Shown here: positions 8,923-17,292 of the stretch, piece by piece
Numbering within the stretch: the stretch's first letter is position 1
Layout of the letters: each line of letters starts with the position of its first letter
DNA from: Ralstonia pickettii
Lineage (GTDB): Bacteria; Pseudomonadota; Gammaproteobacteria; Burkholderiales; Burkholderiaceae
Direction: 5' to 3'
DNA length: 54,190 bases
Assembly (NCBI RefSeq): GCF_000607165.1
Contig: NZ_JFZG01000028.1
Location: 1 to 54,190 of the forward strand
Made by a program: the position numbers and the translations under genes
The notes under the pieces: generated by a model
What the model saw: the letters and a program-made list of their open reading frames with translations, nothing else
Database searches by the model: none
What the model was told of the DNA's origin: nothing

Positions 8923-9555
8923 CTAGTTGGCATCTCCCGGCGACTGGAAGCCCGGTTGCCCGATCTGGCTCGGCACTTGCGGCACCCGCCGGAAACGCGA
9001 AATGTCATAACCCATCGCGTCGAAACGGCTCAATGCTGCGCGATAGTCGGCATCGCTCATGTTGGGGTCGCGCGAGAACACCCAGCCGAGGCTCTTGTCT
9101 GGATAGCCGAGCAGCGTCACCCGGTATTCCGGGTCGACATACAGCGTCAGCTGCGAGACGTAGATGGGCCAGAACAACCGCACGCGCCACTCGCCGCCAC
9201 CGCTCCCGTCCACCACCGAATCAACGAACTGCATGCGTTTGAACGGTGCATCGAAACTGCCTGGCCGGTAGACATAGGCATCGTCAATACGGCCATCGGG
9301 CCGCAGGGACCATTCGGCATAGCTGCCGACATTGCCGCGCTCACCAAAGTACGGAATGTTGGCGATGACATACCAGCGCCCCATGTAGCGCGGCAGATCA
9401 ACCGGTACCGTCTTCAGCGGCACGGCAGCCCTCGGGTTGGGATTCGGGGGCGGGCTGGAGCAGGCAGCGCTGGCGATGGCCAGCGTGAACACCGCCAAAC
9501 GACGTGCCCAACCTGACGCGGTGAGCCAACGGTGGCCTCTTTGATGCGTTCTCAT
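8923..9555 (-). CDS. Second lipocalin-family lipoprotein
   Basis: A 210-residue protein. Residues 1-32 give a signal peptide ending in a lipobox-like IASAAC. The lipocalin part has VDLPRYMGRWYVIANIPYF, YAEWSLRPDGRIDD and LGWVFSRDPNMSDADYRAAL. It resembles the lipocalin at 7425-8084 only at family level. The ATG at 9555 has AGGAGAG upstream, so the start is well supported; that places it 12 bases inside the divergent DUF2878 gene. The gene ends close to the convergent chalcone-isomerase-like gene (11 bases). A membrane-lipid maintenance role fits the cluster but is inferred. Confidence 0.83.
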   Translation of the reverse strand: MRTHQRGHRWLTASGWARRLAVFTLAIASAACSSPPPNPNPRAAVPLKTVPVDLPRYMGRWYVIANIPYFGERGNVGSYAEWSLRPDGRIDDAYVYRPGSFDAPFKRMQFVDSVVDGSGGGEWRVRLFWPIYVSQLTLYVDPEYRVTLLGYPDKSLGWVFSRDPNMSDADYRAALSRFDAMGYDISRFRRVPQVPSQIGQPGFQSPGDAN

Positions 9556-10074
9556 CGTGCTCTCCTCTATACGGTAGCCGGACAAGCCGGCTGGTTTGTC
9601 TGTGTGTTGAGTGCCGCGCGCGATGCCGCGTGGGTCGGCATCGTTTTTGTCGCCGTATTGCTCGCGCTTCATCTGCGGCAGGCCCGCCAGCCGTACCAGG
9701 AATGGCGGCTGGTGGTGTGGGTGGTGGTGCTCGCGGCGCCGTGGGAGACGCTCCTGATACGCTCCGGGCTCATCGCCTATCCGCACGGGGCCGTGTGGGC
9801 CGGGTTCGTACCGCCCTGGCTGCTGGCGCTGTGGGTACTGTTCGCGATCCAAGTGAATATCCTCTTTCGTTGGCTGCGCGGCAGGTGGTGGCTGGCGATG
9901 GTGCTGGGAGCCATTGCCGGCCCGCTGTCGTTTCGCGCGGGGGCAGCGCTTGGGGCGGCGCACATCCCCGGTATGGCCGCCACGCTGGGCGTGCTGGCCG
10001 TCGGTTGGGGGATATGGATGCCGCTATTGGTATGGATGGGTGAGCGCAGCGACGGAACGGGCATCCCGCGCTGA
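9544..10074 (+). CDS. DUF2878 integral membrane protein
   Basis: A 176-residue, very hydrophobic protein with five or six predicted membrane segments. QAGWFVCVL near the N-terminus, LAAPWETLLIRSGLI and GPLSFRAGAALGAAHI match the DUF2878 pattern as I know it; function is unknown. Such genes recur in LitR-type clusters. The ATG at 9544 is preferred because family homology runs to the N-terminus; no strong ribosome site is visible, and a GTG at 9532 is the alternative. Either start overlaps the 5' end of the divergent lipocalin gene. The stop is 15 bases from the convergent second CFA-type gene. Confidence 0.75.
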   Translation: MRSHRALLYTVAGQAGWFVCVLSAARDAAWVGIVFVAVLLALHLRQARQPYQEWRLVVWVVVLAAPWETLLIRSGLIAYPHGAVWAGFVPPWLLALWVLFAIQVNILFRWLRGRWWLAMVLGAIAGPLSFRAGAALGAAHIPGMAATLGVLAVGWGIWMPLLVWMGERSDGTGIPR

Positions 10075-10089
10075 CTGCTGCCGCCCTTC

Positions 10090-11190
10090 CTAGCGCTTGA
10101 CGAACCGGTAATGCGCCACGCCCCACTCGTTGCCGCCGGCATAGCCGAACAAGCTCGATACCGCCAGATAGAACATGCGCCACCGCTGAAACCACACGGC
10201 GGCCTGGCGCTCGCCATACGTCTGCACGAACACCGGCATCAACCGGTCACGGGCCGCGTCAAGATTGGCCAGCCAATGGTCCGCCGTGCGCGCGTAGTGC
10301 ACGCCGCTGACCCACCAGTGACGCGCCACACGCAGGTCTTCCTGGAAATGCAGCAGCAGCGCTTCCGATGGCATGGTGCCGCCGGTGAAGAAGTACTTCG
10401 ACATCCAGTCGGTGCCGTCCTGCACCTGAAAGTGATACGCCAGCGTGCGATGCGCAAAGATGTGCACGAACAGCACCGCATCCGGGCGCATCCACCGCGC
10501 GATCTTGCCCAGCAACAGGCCGTAGTTCTTCATGTGCTCGAACATTTCGATCGACACCACACGGTCAAAGCGGCCGCCGTCGGGCATCTCTGCAAATTCG
10601 AAATCGACGATGTTTCCCGTGTGCACGCTGAGGTTCGTCAGCCCGCGCTCGGCCGCACGGGCCTCGATCCAGCTACGCTGACCGCGCGAATTCGACAACG
10701 CCACAATGCGTGCGTTGGGATAGCGCTTGGCCATCCATAGCGACAGCGATCCCCAGCCGCAGCCCAGGTCGAGAATGCACTGGCCGTCGGCCAGGCCGGC
10801 GCGTTCGGCATAGCAGGCAAACATGGCCTCTTCTGCCTCGGCCAGCGTTTCATTACCGCTCGGATACAGGGCGCAGGAGTACTTCAACTGCGGGCCCAGA
10901 TGGGCCTCGAAGAATGCGGGCGGCAATTCATAGTGCTGCGTATTGGCCGCGTCGGTCTCGATTGCAATGGGGCTGGCGCGCAACTCATCCAGCAGCGCGT
11001 TGAAGCGTCGCGAACGCAGTTCGCCGTCATGAAGGCCTTCGTCTTGCAAACGCTGGCGCATGAGGGCGCGCATGCCAGCACGCACCAGCGAATCCGGCAG
11101 CCATCCTCGCTCACAGCACTGGATGAGCCAGCCTTCGCGTGCATCGGCCGCGGCCTGCGGCGGTAGGGTCGGCGTGGACAGCGCAGTCAT
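10090..11190 (-). CDS. CFA-type SAM-dependent methyltransferase (second copy)
   Basis: A 366-residue methyltransferase of the cyclopropane-fatty-acid synthase superfamily. The SAM motif ILDLGCGWGSLSLWMA is at about 139-154, with SNSRGQRSWIEARA and SIEMFEHMKNYGLLL following. The N-terminal domain is shorter and different from that of the neighbouring CFA protein, so this is a separate subfamily that may methylate unsaturated acyl chains rather than cyclopropanate them. The ATG at 11190 with CAAGGAGC upstream is preferred over the longer frame. It is the last gene of the litR operon, 35 bases after DUF1295. Confidence 0.85.
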   Translation of the reverse strand: MTALSTPTLPPQAAADAREGWLIQCCERGWLPDSLVRAGMRALMRQRLQDEGLHDGELRSRRFNALLDELRASPIAIETDAANTQHYELPPAFFEAHLGPQLKYSCALYPSGNETLAEAEEAMFACYAERAGLADGQCILDLGCGWGSLSLWMAKRYPNARIVALSNSRGQRSWIEARAAERGLTNLSVHTGNIVDFEFAEMPDGGRFDRVVSIEMFEHMKNYGLLLGKIARWMRPDAVLFVHIFAHRTLAYHFQVQDGTDWMSKYFFTGGTMPSEALLLHFQEDLRVARHWWVSGVHYARTADHWLANLDAARDRLMPVFVQTYGERQAAVWFQRWRMFYLAVSSLFGYAGGNEWGVAHYRFVKR

Positions 11191-11225
11191 GTCGGGGCTC
11201 CTTGGGTCTGTATGTCGTCTGTACA

Positions 11226-12002
11226 TCAGTGGCGCGGCGGCCAGGGGATCAACACGCTCGTTGTGCGGGCGTATTCGGCATAGTCGTCACGCGTGGCACG
11301 CATATGGGCTTCGAGCATGGGAACGCCCGAGACCTTCACGAGCAGCCACGCCATGGCCACAGGTGGCAACAGCGTGAGCCATGCCCACGGCGTGCCGATC
11401 GCCAACGGTACGTAGGCCAGCCAGTGCACGCATTCAAAGAAATAGTTCGGGTGCCGCGAATAGCGCCACAGCCCCACTCGGCAGGTCTTGCCCCGGTTGA
11501 CCGGGTCCGCCGCAAAACTGCGCAGCTGCCTGTCGGCCAGGGCTTCGCCCGTCACCGCAATCAGCCACAGGGCCACAGCGGCCGCCATGGCAAGGGCACT
11601 CGGTGAATCCGGCCGGTAGCTCGGCACGGCAAACGCGATCGACAGAAACATCGATACCGCCGCCTGCAACTGGAAGAAGCCAAACATGTTTCGCGGTGCG
11701 GCGCTGCCCCACTCCTCGCGCAACTTGCGGTAGCGCGCGTCCTCCGGCTTGCCGGCATTGCGCCGCCACAGGTGCCAGCCAAGGCGCGCTCCCCACACTG
11801 CGCCTCCTACGCCGACCAGCACACGTGCGGGCAACGACCCCGCACCCAGCCACGCGTAAAGCAATGCCACCATGCCCAGCGAGAACGCCCAGACCGGATC
11901 GACCATGCCGGCGTTCCCACTGCGAAGCTGCCACGCCCATACGGCGCTGAACACCGCCACCAGAAACACCAGCGCAACGAGCGCGACGCCAATCGCCGAC
12001 AT
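11226..12002 (-). CDS. DUF1295 (steroid 5-alpha-reductase-like) membrane protein
   Basis: A 258-residue protein with about six to seven membrane segments. The C-terminal GLWRYSRHPNYFFECVHWLAY is the diagnostic motif of DUF1295/ICMT-like reductases and methyltransferases that act on lipids and use NADPH or SAM. The start codon lies 2 bases after the stop of the first CFA-type gene, so the two are translationally linked. Placement between two CFA-type methyltransferases strongly suggests action on membrane fatty acyl chains. The precise reaction is unknown. Confidence 0.87.
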   Translation of the reverse strand: MSAIGVALVALVFLVAVFSAVWAWQLRSGNAGMVDPVWAFSLGMVALLYAWLGAGSLPARVLVGVGGAVWGARLGWHLWRRNAGKPEDARYRKLREEWGSAAPRNMFGFFQLQAAVSMFLSIAFAVPSYRPDSPSALAMAAAVALWLIAVTGEALADRQLRSFAADPVNRGKTCRVGLWRYSRHPNYFFECVHWLAYVPLAIGTPWAWLTLLPPVAMAWLLVKVSGVPMLEAHMRATRDDYAEYARTTSVLIPWPPRH

Positions 12003-12004
12003 GC

Positions 12005-13204
12005 TCAGCCCCGCTCGAGCAGAAACTGCGACACGCCGATCCTGCCCTCGTCAAAGCCGGCCTCGCAGTAAGCGAAGTAGAGCCGCCAGATGCGGATGAA
12101 GGGCTCGTCGAATCCGAGTGCACGCGCAGATTCCAACCGGGCTTCGAAACGCTGGCTCCAGCGGCGCAGTGTCTCTGCGTAGTCGCGGCCGAAGTCGAGG
12201 CGGTCGACCACACGCAAGCCGTACTGTTCCGCCAGCTTGATAAAGCGCTCCCGGCTGGGCAACATGCCGCCCGGGAAGATGAACTGCTGGATGAAATCGG
12301 TGCCGGCGCGGTAGCGCTCGAAGTGGGCCTCGTCGATGGTGATGCTCTGCACCAGGGCCCGCCCGCCATGGCGCAGGCAGCGCACCAGCGTCTGAAAGTA
12401 GGTCGACCAATAAGACTCGCCCACCGCCTCAAACATCTCGATGGAGGCGATGGCGTCGTAAGCACCATCCAGGTCCCGGTAGTCGCGCAGTTCAACGTGG
12501 GCCCGTGGCTCGTCGGCCAGGCGCTCAGCCGTGTAGCGGCGCTGTTCTTCCGAGAGCGTGATGCCGTGCACATGCGCACCGCGCGCGCAGGCCATCTCCA
12601 TCAGGCCGCCCCATCCGCAGCCGATCTCCAGCACTTCCATGCCGGGCCCCACCCTGAGCAGATCGCACACGCGCCGGTACTTGGCGGCCTGTGCGTCTGC
12701 CAAACCCTGGCGCAGGTTGCCGTTGAACCATGCAGACGAATACGCCATGCCCTCGTCCAGCCACAGTCGATAGAAATCGTTACCGAGGTCGTAATGCAAG
12801 TGGATATTGCGGCGGCTGCCGCGGCGGCTGTTCCGGCGCAGCAGGTGGCGCAAGCGAAGGACGGAACGCGCCAGCGCATTACCGAAGATCGCCTGATCGA
12901 GCGTGGCGGCGTTGACGATGGCCAGGCGCAGCAGGTTTGGCAGGTTGCCCGTGTCGATCCATCCGTCGCGATACGCCTCGGCAAAACCCACATCGCCGCT
13001 GCGCAGGATGCGCCCGCAGGCGCGCCAGTCGGTGATGCGCAGATCCGCCGCCAGCGACGACGCGGCATCGCCGATCTGCACATCGCCATCGGGCGTGACA
13101 AGGTGAAGGAAGCCGTGCCGCAGCCGACCGGCCAGCGCCAAGAACAGGCGGCCGGCCGCAGGAACATGAGGCGGCACCCAGGCCAGGGAGCGCGAGGCTG
13201 TCAT
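12005..13204 (-). CDS. cfa: Cyclopropane-fatty-acyl-phospholipid synthase family protein
   Basis: A 399-residue protein with the full CFA synthase architecture: an N-terminal SCP2-like part, then RNIHLHYDLGNDFYRLWLDEGMAYSSAWF (133-161; shown here only as landmarks HYDLGNDFY and YSSAWF), the SAM motif VLEIGCGWGG at 191-200, and the later FIQQFIFPGGMLPS. These elements are what CFA synthases use to bind bicarbonate, SAM and phospholipid. Its ATG overlaps the DUF1365 stop as ATGA, and DUF1295 follows 2 bases after its stop. Other bacteria have a housekeeping cfa elsewhere; this copy belongs to the light-response operon. Confidence 0.88.
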   Translation of the reverse strand: MTASRSLAWVPPHVPAAGRLFLALAGRLRHGFLHLVTPDGDVQIGDAASSLAADLRITDWRACGRILRSGDVGFAEAYRDGWIDTGNLPNLLRLAIVNAATLDQAIFGNALARSVLRLRHLLRRNSRRGSRRNIHLHYDLGNDFYRLWLDEGMAYSSAWFNGNLRQGLADAQAAKYRRVCDLLRVGPGMEVLEIGCGWGGLMEMACARGAHVHGITLSEEQRRYTAERLADEPRAHVELRDYRDLDGAYDAIASIEMFEAVGESYWSTYFQTLVRCLRHGGRALVQSITIDEAHFERYRAGTDFIQQFIFPGGMLPSRERFIKLAEQYGLRVVDRLDFGRDYAETLRRWSQRFEARLESARALGFDEPFIRIWRLYFAYCEAGFDEGRIGVSQFLLERG

Positions 13205-13968
13205 CGGGAATTCTCCGGAGAAGTTCTGTCGTGGGCATCACGGCCAAGGAACGGCACGCCCTTGAGCCACAAGCGCAGAGCCTGCCAGTGGATGCGGCCG
13301 ATGACCTGCAGCGCAAGCAACGGCTGCTTCAGCAATGCACGGCGCAGATGAGCCGCATCGAACGGCTGCAGCCGTCCGCCGATGGCGGTATGCAGCAAGA
13401 GGCCGTCTTGGTCGTGATAATCGATGCGCACCAGCGCTGTTGCCGCCGTCTCGGTAAAGCGGAACCGGTAACCACCCTCGACCCTGCAAAAGGGTGAGAC
13501 ATGCAACTGCTTAAGGCACGTCAGCACGGTTTGTGCGCCGATGGCTCCGCCGTCCTGTGCGCACAGCAGGTAGCTGTGGTGCTGCCCAAAGGTGTTGTTG
13601 ACCTCGGCCAGCACCGCGCGCAGCGTGCCGGCCGCGTCGTGGCAATACCAAAACGAGACGGGGTTGAACATCCAGCCGGCAATGCGCGGAAAGGTCTGCA
13701 ACCAGACCTCGCCATCGGCAGGCAAACCCGCGCTGCTCAGCACGCCGCGTATCCAGGCGAGCAAATCCGTGCCGTCTCGCGGGCCATAGTCACGCACGCG
13801 CAAAGACAGCGGCCGCAGGCAGTCCACGCCAAACCATGCGCCCGTCAGGCGCCCCAGCGCCGAGAGCTTCACGCGCACGGCAAACACCGGGTAGACAAAG
13901 CGGTTGGCCACCGGCCGCAGGCGGCGGTGCATGACCTGGCCGACAAGAAGTTGCGCGTCGCCATTCAT
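13201..13968 (-). CDS. DUF1365 domain protein
   Basis: A 255-residue protein. HRRLRPVANRFVYPVFAVRV near the N-terminus, then FNPVSFWYCHDAAGTLRAVLAEVNNTFGQHH (landmarks NPVSFWYC and EVNNTFG) and KQLHVSPFCRVEGGYRFRF are the DUF1365 hallmarks. The family is almost always encoded beside an FAD oxidoreductase and a CFA synthase, as here, but has no proven activity. Both ends are coupled: its ATG overlaps the oxidoreductase stop as ATGA and its stop overlaps the cfa start in the same way. A longer upstream frame exists but lies inside the previous gene. Confidence 0.88.
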   Translation of the reverse strand: MNGDAQLLVGQVMHRRLRPVANRFVYPVFAVRVKLSALGRLTGAWFGVDCLRPLSLRVRDYGPRDGTDLLAWIRGVLSSAGLPADGEVWLQTFPRIAGWMFNPVSFWYCHDAAGTLRAVLAEVNNTFGQHHSYLLCAQDGGAIGAQTVLTCLKQLHVSPFCRVEGGYRFRFTETAATALVRIDYHDQDGLLLHTAIGGRLQPFDAAHLRRALLKQPLLALQVIGRIHWQALRLWLKGVPFLGRDAHDRTSPENSR

Positions 13969-15260
13969 GACGCCACCTTTGCCCATGCGGGGGCGCAGCC
14001 GAAGTCCGCCACCACGCGCAGGGCAGACTTCAGCCCGTCTTCGTGGAACCCGTATCCCGTCCAGGCGCCCGCGAACCAGGTGTGGCCGCGACCTTGCAGC
14101 GCCGGCAAACGAGCCTGCGCGTCGATGGCAGGCTGATCGAACACCGGGTGCTCGTATGTGAAGCGCTGATACTCCAGCTCGGGCGCCGGCGGGTCGGACG
14201 GATTCAAGGTCACGACCACCGGCGACGACACCGGCAGCGGCTGCAGCTGGTTCAGCAGATAACTGACGCACGGCGCCCCCCCGGTTGTGCCAGCCTGCGA
14301 GGCATCGAGATAATTCCACGCCGACCACACGCGCCGCCGACGCGGCAGCAGACGCGTATCGCGGTGCAGGAAGGCCGTGTTTGGCTGATAGCGGAATGCG
14401 CCCAACACGGCGCGCTCGTCGTCCGTGGCATCGTCGAGCAATTGCAGCGTCTGCGGCGCATGCGTGGCGAGCACCACGGCGTCATAGCGCTCGCTGCCGG
14501 AGTCGGTCCGCACGTCGACATGGTCCGCCGCACGGCGGATGCCGCGTACCGGCGTGCCGACTCGCACGTCTGCCAGCCCGCGCGCAATCGCGTGGACGTA
14601 GCTGCGTGCCCCGCCTTTGACGGTGCGCCAACGCGGCCGGTTGAAGACCTGCAGCAAGCCGTGGTTCAGGCAAAACCGCAGGAAGGTTTCCGCGGGGAAC
14701 GCCAGGATGTCGCGGCTGGGCGTGGACCAGATTGCCGCCGCCATCGGCAACAGATAGTGCGCACAGAACGGCTCGCCATAGCGGCCGGCGGCGAGCAGCG
14801 CGCCCAGGCTATGGCGCTCATTGCGCGCCACCGCCAGGTTGGCGTGCGCTTGCCGGTTGAAGCGCAGGATGTCGCTCAGCATCGACAGGAACCGCGCCGA
14901 CACCAGGTTGCGCGGCTGCGCAAAGACCGTGCTCAGGCTGGTGCCGGCCCACTCCAGCGCACCACCGTCTACCGATACGCTGAACGACATGTCGCTCTCA
15001 CAATGGGCGACGCCAATCTCGTCAAACAGCGCGATCAGGTTCGGATACGTGCGTGCGTTGAATACGAGAAAACCGGTATCGACGCCGAAGACCTGACCGC
15101 CCTCCTCGATGTCGACCGTATTCGTATGTCCGCCAAGCCGTGGTGCGGCCTCGAACAGCGTCACGGCGTGCCGCTTCGCAAGAAAATGCGCTGCCGCCAG
15201 CCCGGAAATGCCGGAGCCAACCACGGCAATGCGCTTTGCAGGAAACTGAAGAATCTTCAA
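13965..15260 (-). CDS. NAD(P)/FAD-dependent oxidoreductase (amine-oxidase fold)
   Basis: A 431-residue flavoprotein. IAVVGSGISGLAAAHFLAKR at about 11-30 is the dinucleotide-binding motif, followed by LFEAAPRLGGHTNTV and a C-terminal FAGAWTGYGFHEDGLKSAL. The fold is that of phytoene-desaturase/amine-oxidase-type enzymes; relatives next to CFA-type genes have been implicated in desaturating methylated fatty acids. The TTG at 15260 is chosen because homology begins there with GAAGAG upstream; an upstream TTG at 15320 would overlap folE by 32 bases. Its stop overlaps DUF1365. Confidence 0.85.
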   Translation of the reverse strand: MKILQFPAKRIAVVGSGISGLAAAHFLAKRHAVTLFEAAPRLGGHTNTVDIEEGGQVFGVDTGFLVFNARTYPNLIALFDEIGVAHCESDMSFSVSVDGGALEWAGTSLSTVFAQPRNLVSARFLSMLSDILRFNRQAHANLAVARNERHSLGALLAAGRYGEPFCAHYLLPMAAAIWSTPSRDILAFPAETFLRFCLNHGLLQVFNRPRWRTVKGGARSYVHAIARGLADVRVGTPVRGIRRAADHVDVRTDSGSERYDAVVLATHAPQTLQLLDDATDDERAVLGAFRYQPNTAFLHRDTRLLPRRRRVWSAWNYLDASQAGTTGGAPCVSYLLNQLQPLPVSSPVVVTLNPSDPPAPELEYQRFTYEHPVFDQPAIDAQARLPALQGRGHTWFAGAWTGYGFHEDGLKSALRVVADFGCAPAWAKVAS

Positions 15261-15288
15261 GGCGATGTCTCTTCGGGTGGCTGGGCGC

Positions 15289-16017
15289 TCATCCGCCGTG
15301 GCGGCCGGGCAGCAGCGCAAGAAACTCGCGCCGCAGGCTGGGATCGGTCAGGAACACGCCGCGCATCACGCTGCTCACCATGCGCGACCCGTCATCCTTC
15401 GTGCCGCGCCAGTGCATGCAGTAGTGTTCCGCCTCCAACACGACCGCCAGGCCGTCGGGCGCCATGCGGTCTTCCAGCAAGTCGGCAATCTGCTTGATGG
15501 CTTCTTCCTGGATCTGGGGGCGGCTCATGACCCAATCGATCAGCCGGGCATATTTGGACAGCCCGATCAGTTGCGAGTCTTTGCGTGGCATGACGCCGAC
15601 CCACGCACGCCCCATCACCGGGCAAAGGTGGTGCGAGCAGGCGCTGCGCACGCGCAACGGGCCCACCACCATGAGTTCGTTGAGCCGCTCCGCATTCGGA
15701 AATGCCGTCACCTCGGGCGCTTCGACATAGCGCCCGGCAAACACCTCGCGGACAAACATCTTGGCCACGCGGCGAGCCGTCTCCCGACTGTTGTGGTCTT
15801 GCTCGACATCGATGACGAGCGCGCGCAGCACAGCCTGCAGGCGCTCCTCAACCTCGGCCTGGAGCAGATCGAGCTCGCCGTCGCGCAGGTAGGCGGCGAT
15901 GTTGTCATTGGCGTGAAAGCGGTGGCCGGCACTCATCAGCCGCTCCCGAATCCGGACAGAAAGCGGCACGCTGCCAGCCGCCCCGGCAAATCCGGGCGGA
16001 TCTAAAGTCAGTTTCAT
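15289..16017 (-). CDS. folE: GTP cyclohydrolase I
   Basis: A 242-residue enzyme converting GTP to dihydroneopterin triphosphate, the first step to folates and pterins. The core LRVRSACSHHLCPVMGRAWV supplies zinc ligands C127 and H130, with the third at C200 in EHYCMHWRGTK; LIGLSKYARLI is also typical. GGAGGCAAC precedes the ATG. It is second in the litR operon, 100 bases after litR. In a cluster with three photolyase-like genes, a light-induced FolE would raise supply of reduced folate antenna chromophore or protective pterins; that link is inference. A housekeeping folE probably exists elsewhere. Confidence 0.93.
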   Translation of the reverse strand: MKLTLDPPGFAGAAGSVPLSVRIRERLMSAGHRFHANDNIAAYLRDGELDLLQAEVEERLQAVLRALVIDVEQDHNSRETARRVAKMFVREVFAGRYVEAPEVTAFPNAERLNELMVVGPLRVRSACSHHLCPVMGRAWVGVMPRKDSQLIGLSKYARLIDWVMSRPQIQEEAIKQIADLLEDRMAPDGLAVVLEAEHYCMHWRGTKDDGSRMVSSVMRGVFLTDPSLRREFLALLPGRHGG

Positions 16018-16117
16018 TGAAGTTGCCTCCGAAAATCGGCGGTGCGCTCACCGCCCATGCCGCCTCAGGCGAGTTGACGAGCGAGGACGATAGGACGCAT
16101 ACGCTACCTATACGCAG

Positions 16118-17104
16118 CTAACTCGCAGGTGGATTCAGCGTCTCGGCCCGAATGGCGAATTCCATCGCGTCTTCGAGCATCAACCGCGCGCGGTTGGCGA
16201 CATCCCCAAGATGGCGGTGCAGTTGTTCGTCGAGCGCCGACCGCACCGCGCAGCCGTCGCTGAAACGCTCGAACGCGTCGAGCTGGCGGATCAGCCCGAC
16301 AAGATGCCGGGGGCACTCGCAGGCAATCGTCTGGGATGCGTTGGCGAAGATTTCCAGCTGGCGGTCCGAAAACCGGCGCGCATTGCGCCGCAACGGTTCG
16401 AGCTTTCCGTAGACCGCGTCGACGCGCACGAGCTGCGCCAGCTCTTGCAGGACCTGATCGAGTTCGCCGTGTGCGTTGGGCTCCCGATACAGCCGCACGC
16501 CGGCCGCGCGCAGCATGTCGGTGGCGCGAACCGTGCCGAAGCTGTAGATCACGCCCACGGCACTGGCACCCGAACGCCGCGCTGCCGCCAATACAGCTTC
16601 CGCCGTCTCCGGATGCAGGGACGCGGCCTCCACGATCAATGCGTCTGCGTGCGGCAACTGCTCAAGCGGGGTCTCACCGTCGAGTGCGGGCAGCGCAATG
16701 ACAGGCTCGATCCCCAGCGACGCGAGCGTGCTCTTTCTGCGCCGGACACGCTCCGCCAGCAACGCACCACAGACCGCAAGCGAAATTGCCGCGGTGGATG
16801 GCACCGGCGCCGACGTTTCAGCGGCCTGGGAGGTTTCCAGCAACTGCTGGAGTTCGGCACTGTCGGCATGCGCAATGGCACCGATCGCGTGCCCCTGATT
16901 GACGAGCGAGCGCAGCAGGATCAGGCGCTTGACGTCTTCGCTCGAATACAACCGCTGGCCCGATACCGATTTGGCGGGCGAAATCACGCCATAGCGCTGT
17001 TCCCACACGCGGAGGGTAGATACAGGCATCTTGGCCATGCGGGCGGCCGTTCCGCTTCGGTACATCGGGGCCGCGTTGTCTTCGTGTGGCACGTGCGTCT
17101 CCAT
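16118..17104 (-). CDS. litR: LitR-like MerR-family regulator without cobalamin-ligand motif
   Basis: A 328-residue regulator. MYRSGTAARMAKMPVSTLRVWEQRYG begins a MerR winged helix (about 14-80; landmark VSTLRVWEQRYG). A Rossmann-like domain follows (about 95-215), then a helical C-terminal part with IACECPRHL. In light-sensing CarH/LitR proteins a four-helix bundle and an E/DxHxxG motif hold adenosylcobalamin; here the equivalent position reads AERVRRRK and the bundle is missing. This resembles the class II LitR proteins described in Pseudomonas putida, which depend on a separate LOV photosensor. It heads the leftward operon to 10090. No strong ribosome site precedes the ATG. Confidence 0.82.
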   Translation of the reverse strand: METHVPHEDNAAPMYRSGTAARMAKMPVSTLRVWEQRYGVISPAKSVSGQRLYSSEDVKRLILLRSLVNQGHAIGAIAHADSAELQQLLETSQAAETSAPVPSTAAISLAVCGALLAERVRRRKSTLASLGIEPVIALPALDGETPLEQLPHADALIVEAASLHPETAEAVLAAARRSGASAVGVIYSFGTVRATDMLRAAGVRLYREPNAHGELDQVLQELAQLVRVDAVYGKLEPLRRNARRFSDRQLEIFANASQTIACECPRHLVGLIRQLDAFERFSDGCAVRSALDEQLHRHLGDVANRARLMLEDAMEFAIRAETLNPPAS

Positions 17105-17121
17105 GCAAGAGCTGCTTTGCT

Positions 17122-17153
17122 GACATGAAACGCTGTGCCGCCAACATCGTCAA
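17122..17153 (-). promoter_or_regulatory. Candidate promoter/operator of the litR operon
   Basis: Leftward TTGACG (17153-17148) and TTTCAT (17130-17125) with a 17-base spacer. ACAGCGTTTCATGTC at 17136-17122 is identical to the sequence before the lipocalin operon. The predicted start of transcription would be close to the ATG at 17104, so the leader would be very short. LitR probably autoregulates here. Confidence 0.55.
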
Positions 17154-17292
17154 TGAAATGAAGCGCAAAACGCGCTTCTTGCGCGTGCATGAGTCGGAAT
17201 TGAGTCGAAATTCCAGGGCGGGCCAACACGTTGCAAAGGCCGCCACATCGGCATGCTCCCGCCGTACCGCTCCGGCGGGAGTCGTTTTCTCG

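Noticed and set aside
11434-12579. 381-codon minus-strand frame across DUF1295 and cfa
   Set aside because: It overlaps two well-supported genes in another frame, has low-complexity Arg/Ser-rich sequence and no domain.
14043-15497. 484-codon plus-strand frame antisense to the FAD oxidoreductase
   Set aside because: It is antisense to a gene with clear FAD motifs and reads as a typical high-GC shadow.
17256-17281. Hairpin CTCCCGCC/GGCGGGAG just downstream of the metallophosphoesterase gene
   Set aside because: The T-rich tract is on the plus-strand side, where no gene ends, while leftward transcription from the actual gene meets no T run. It may still stop transcription weakly, but I cannot support it as a terminator.
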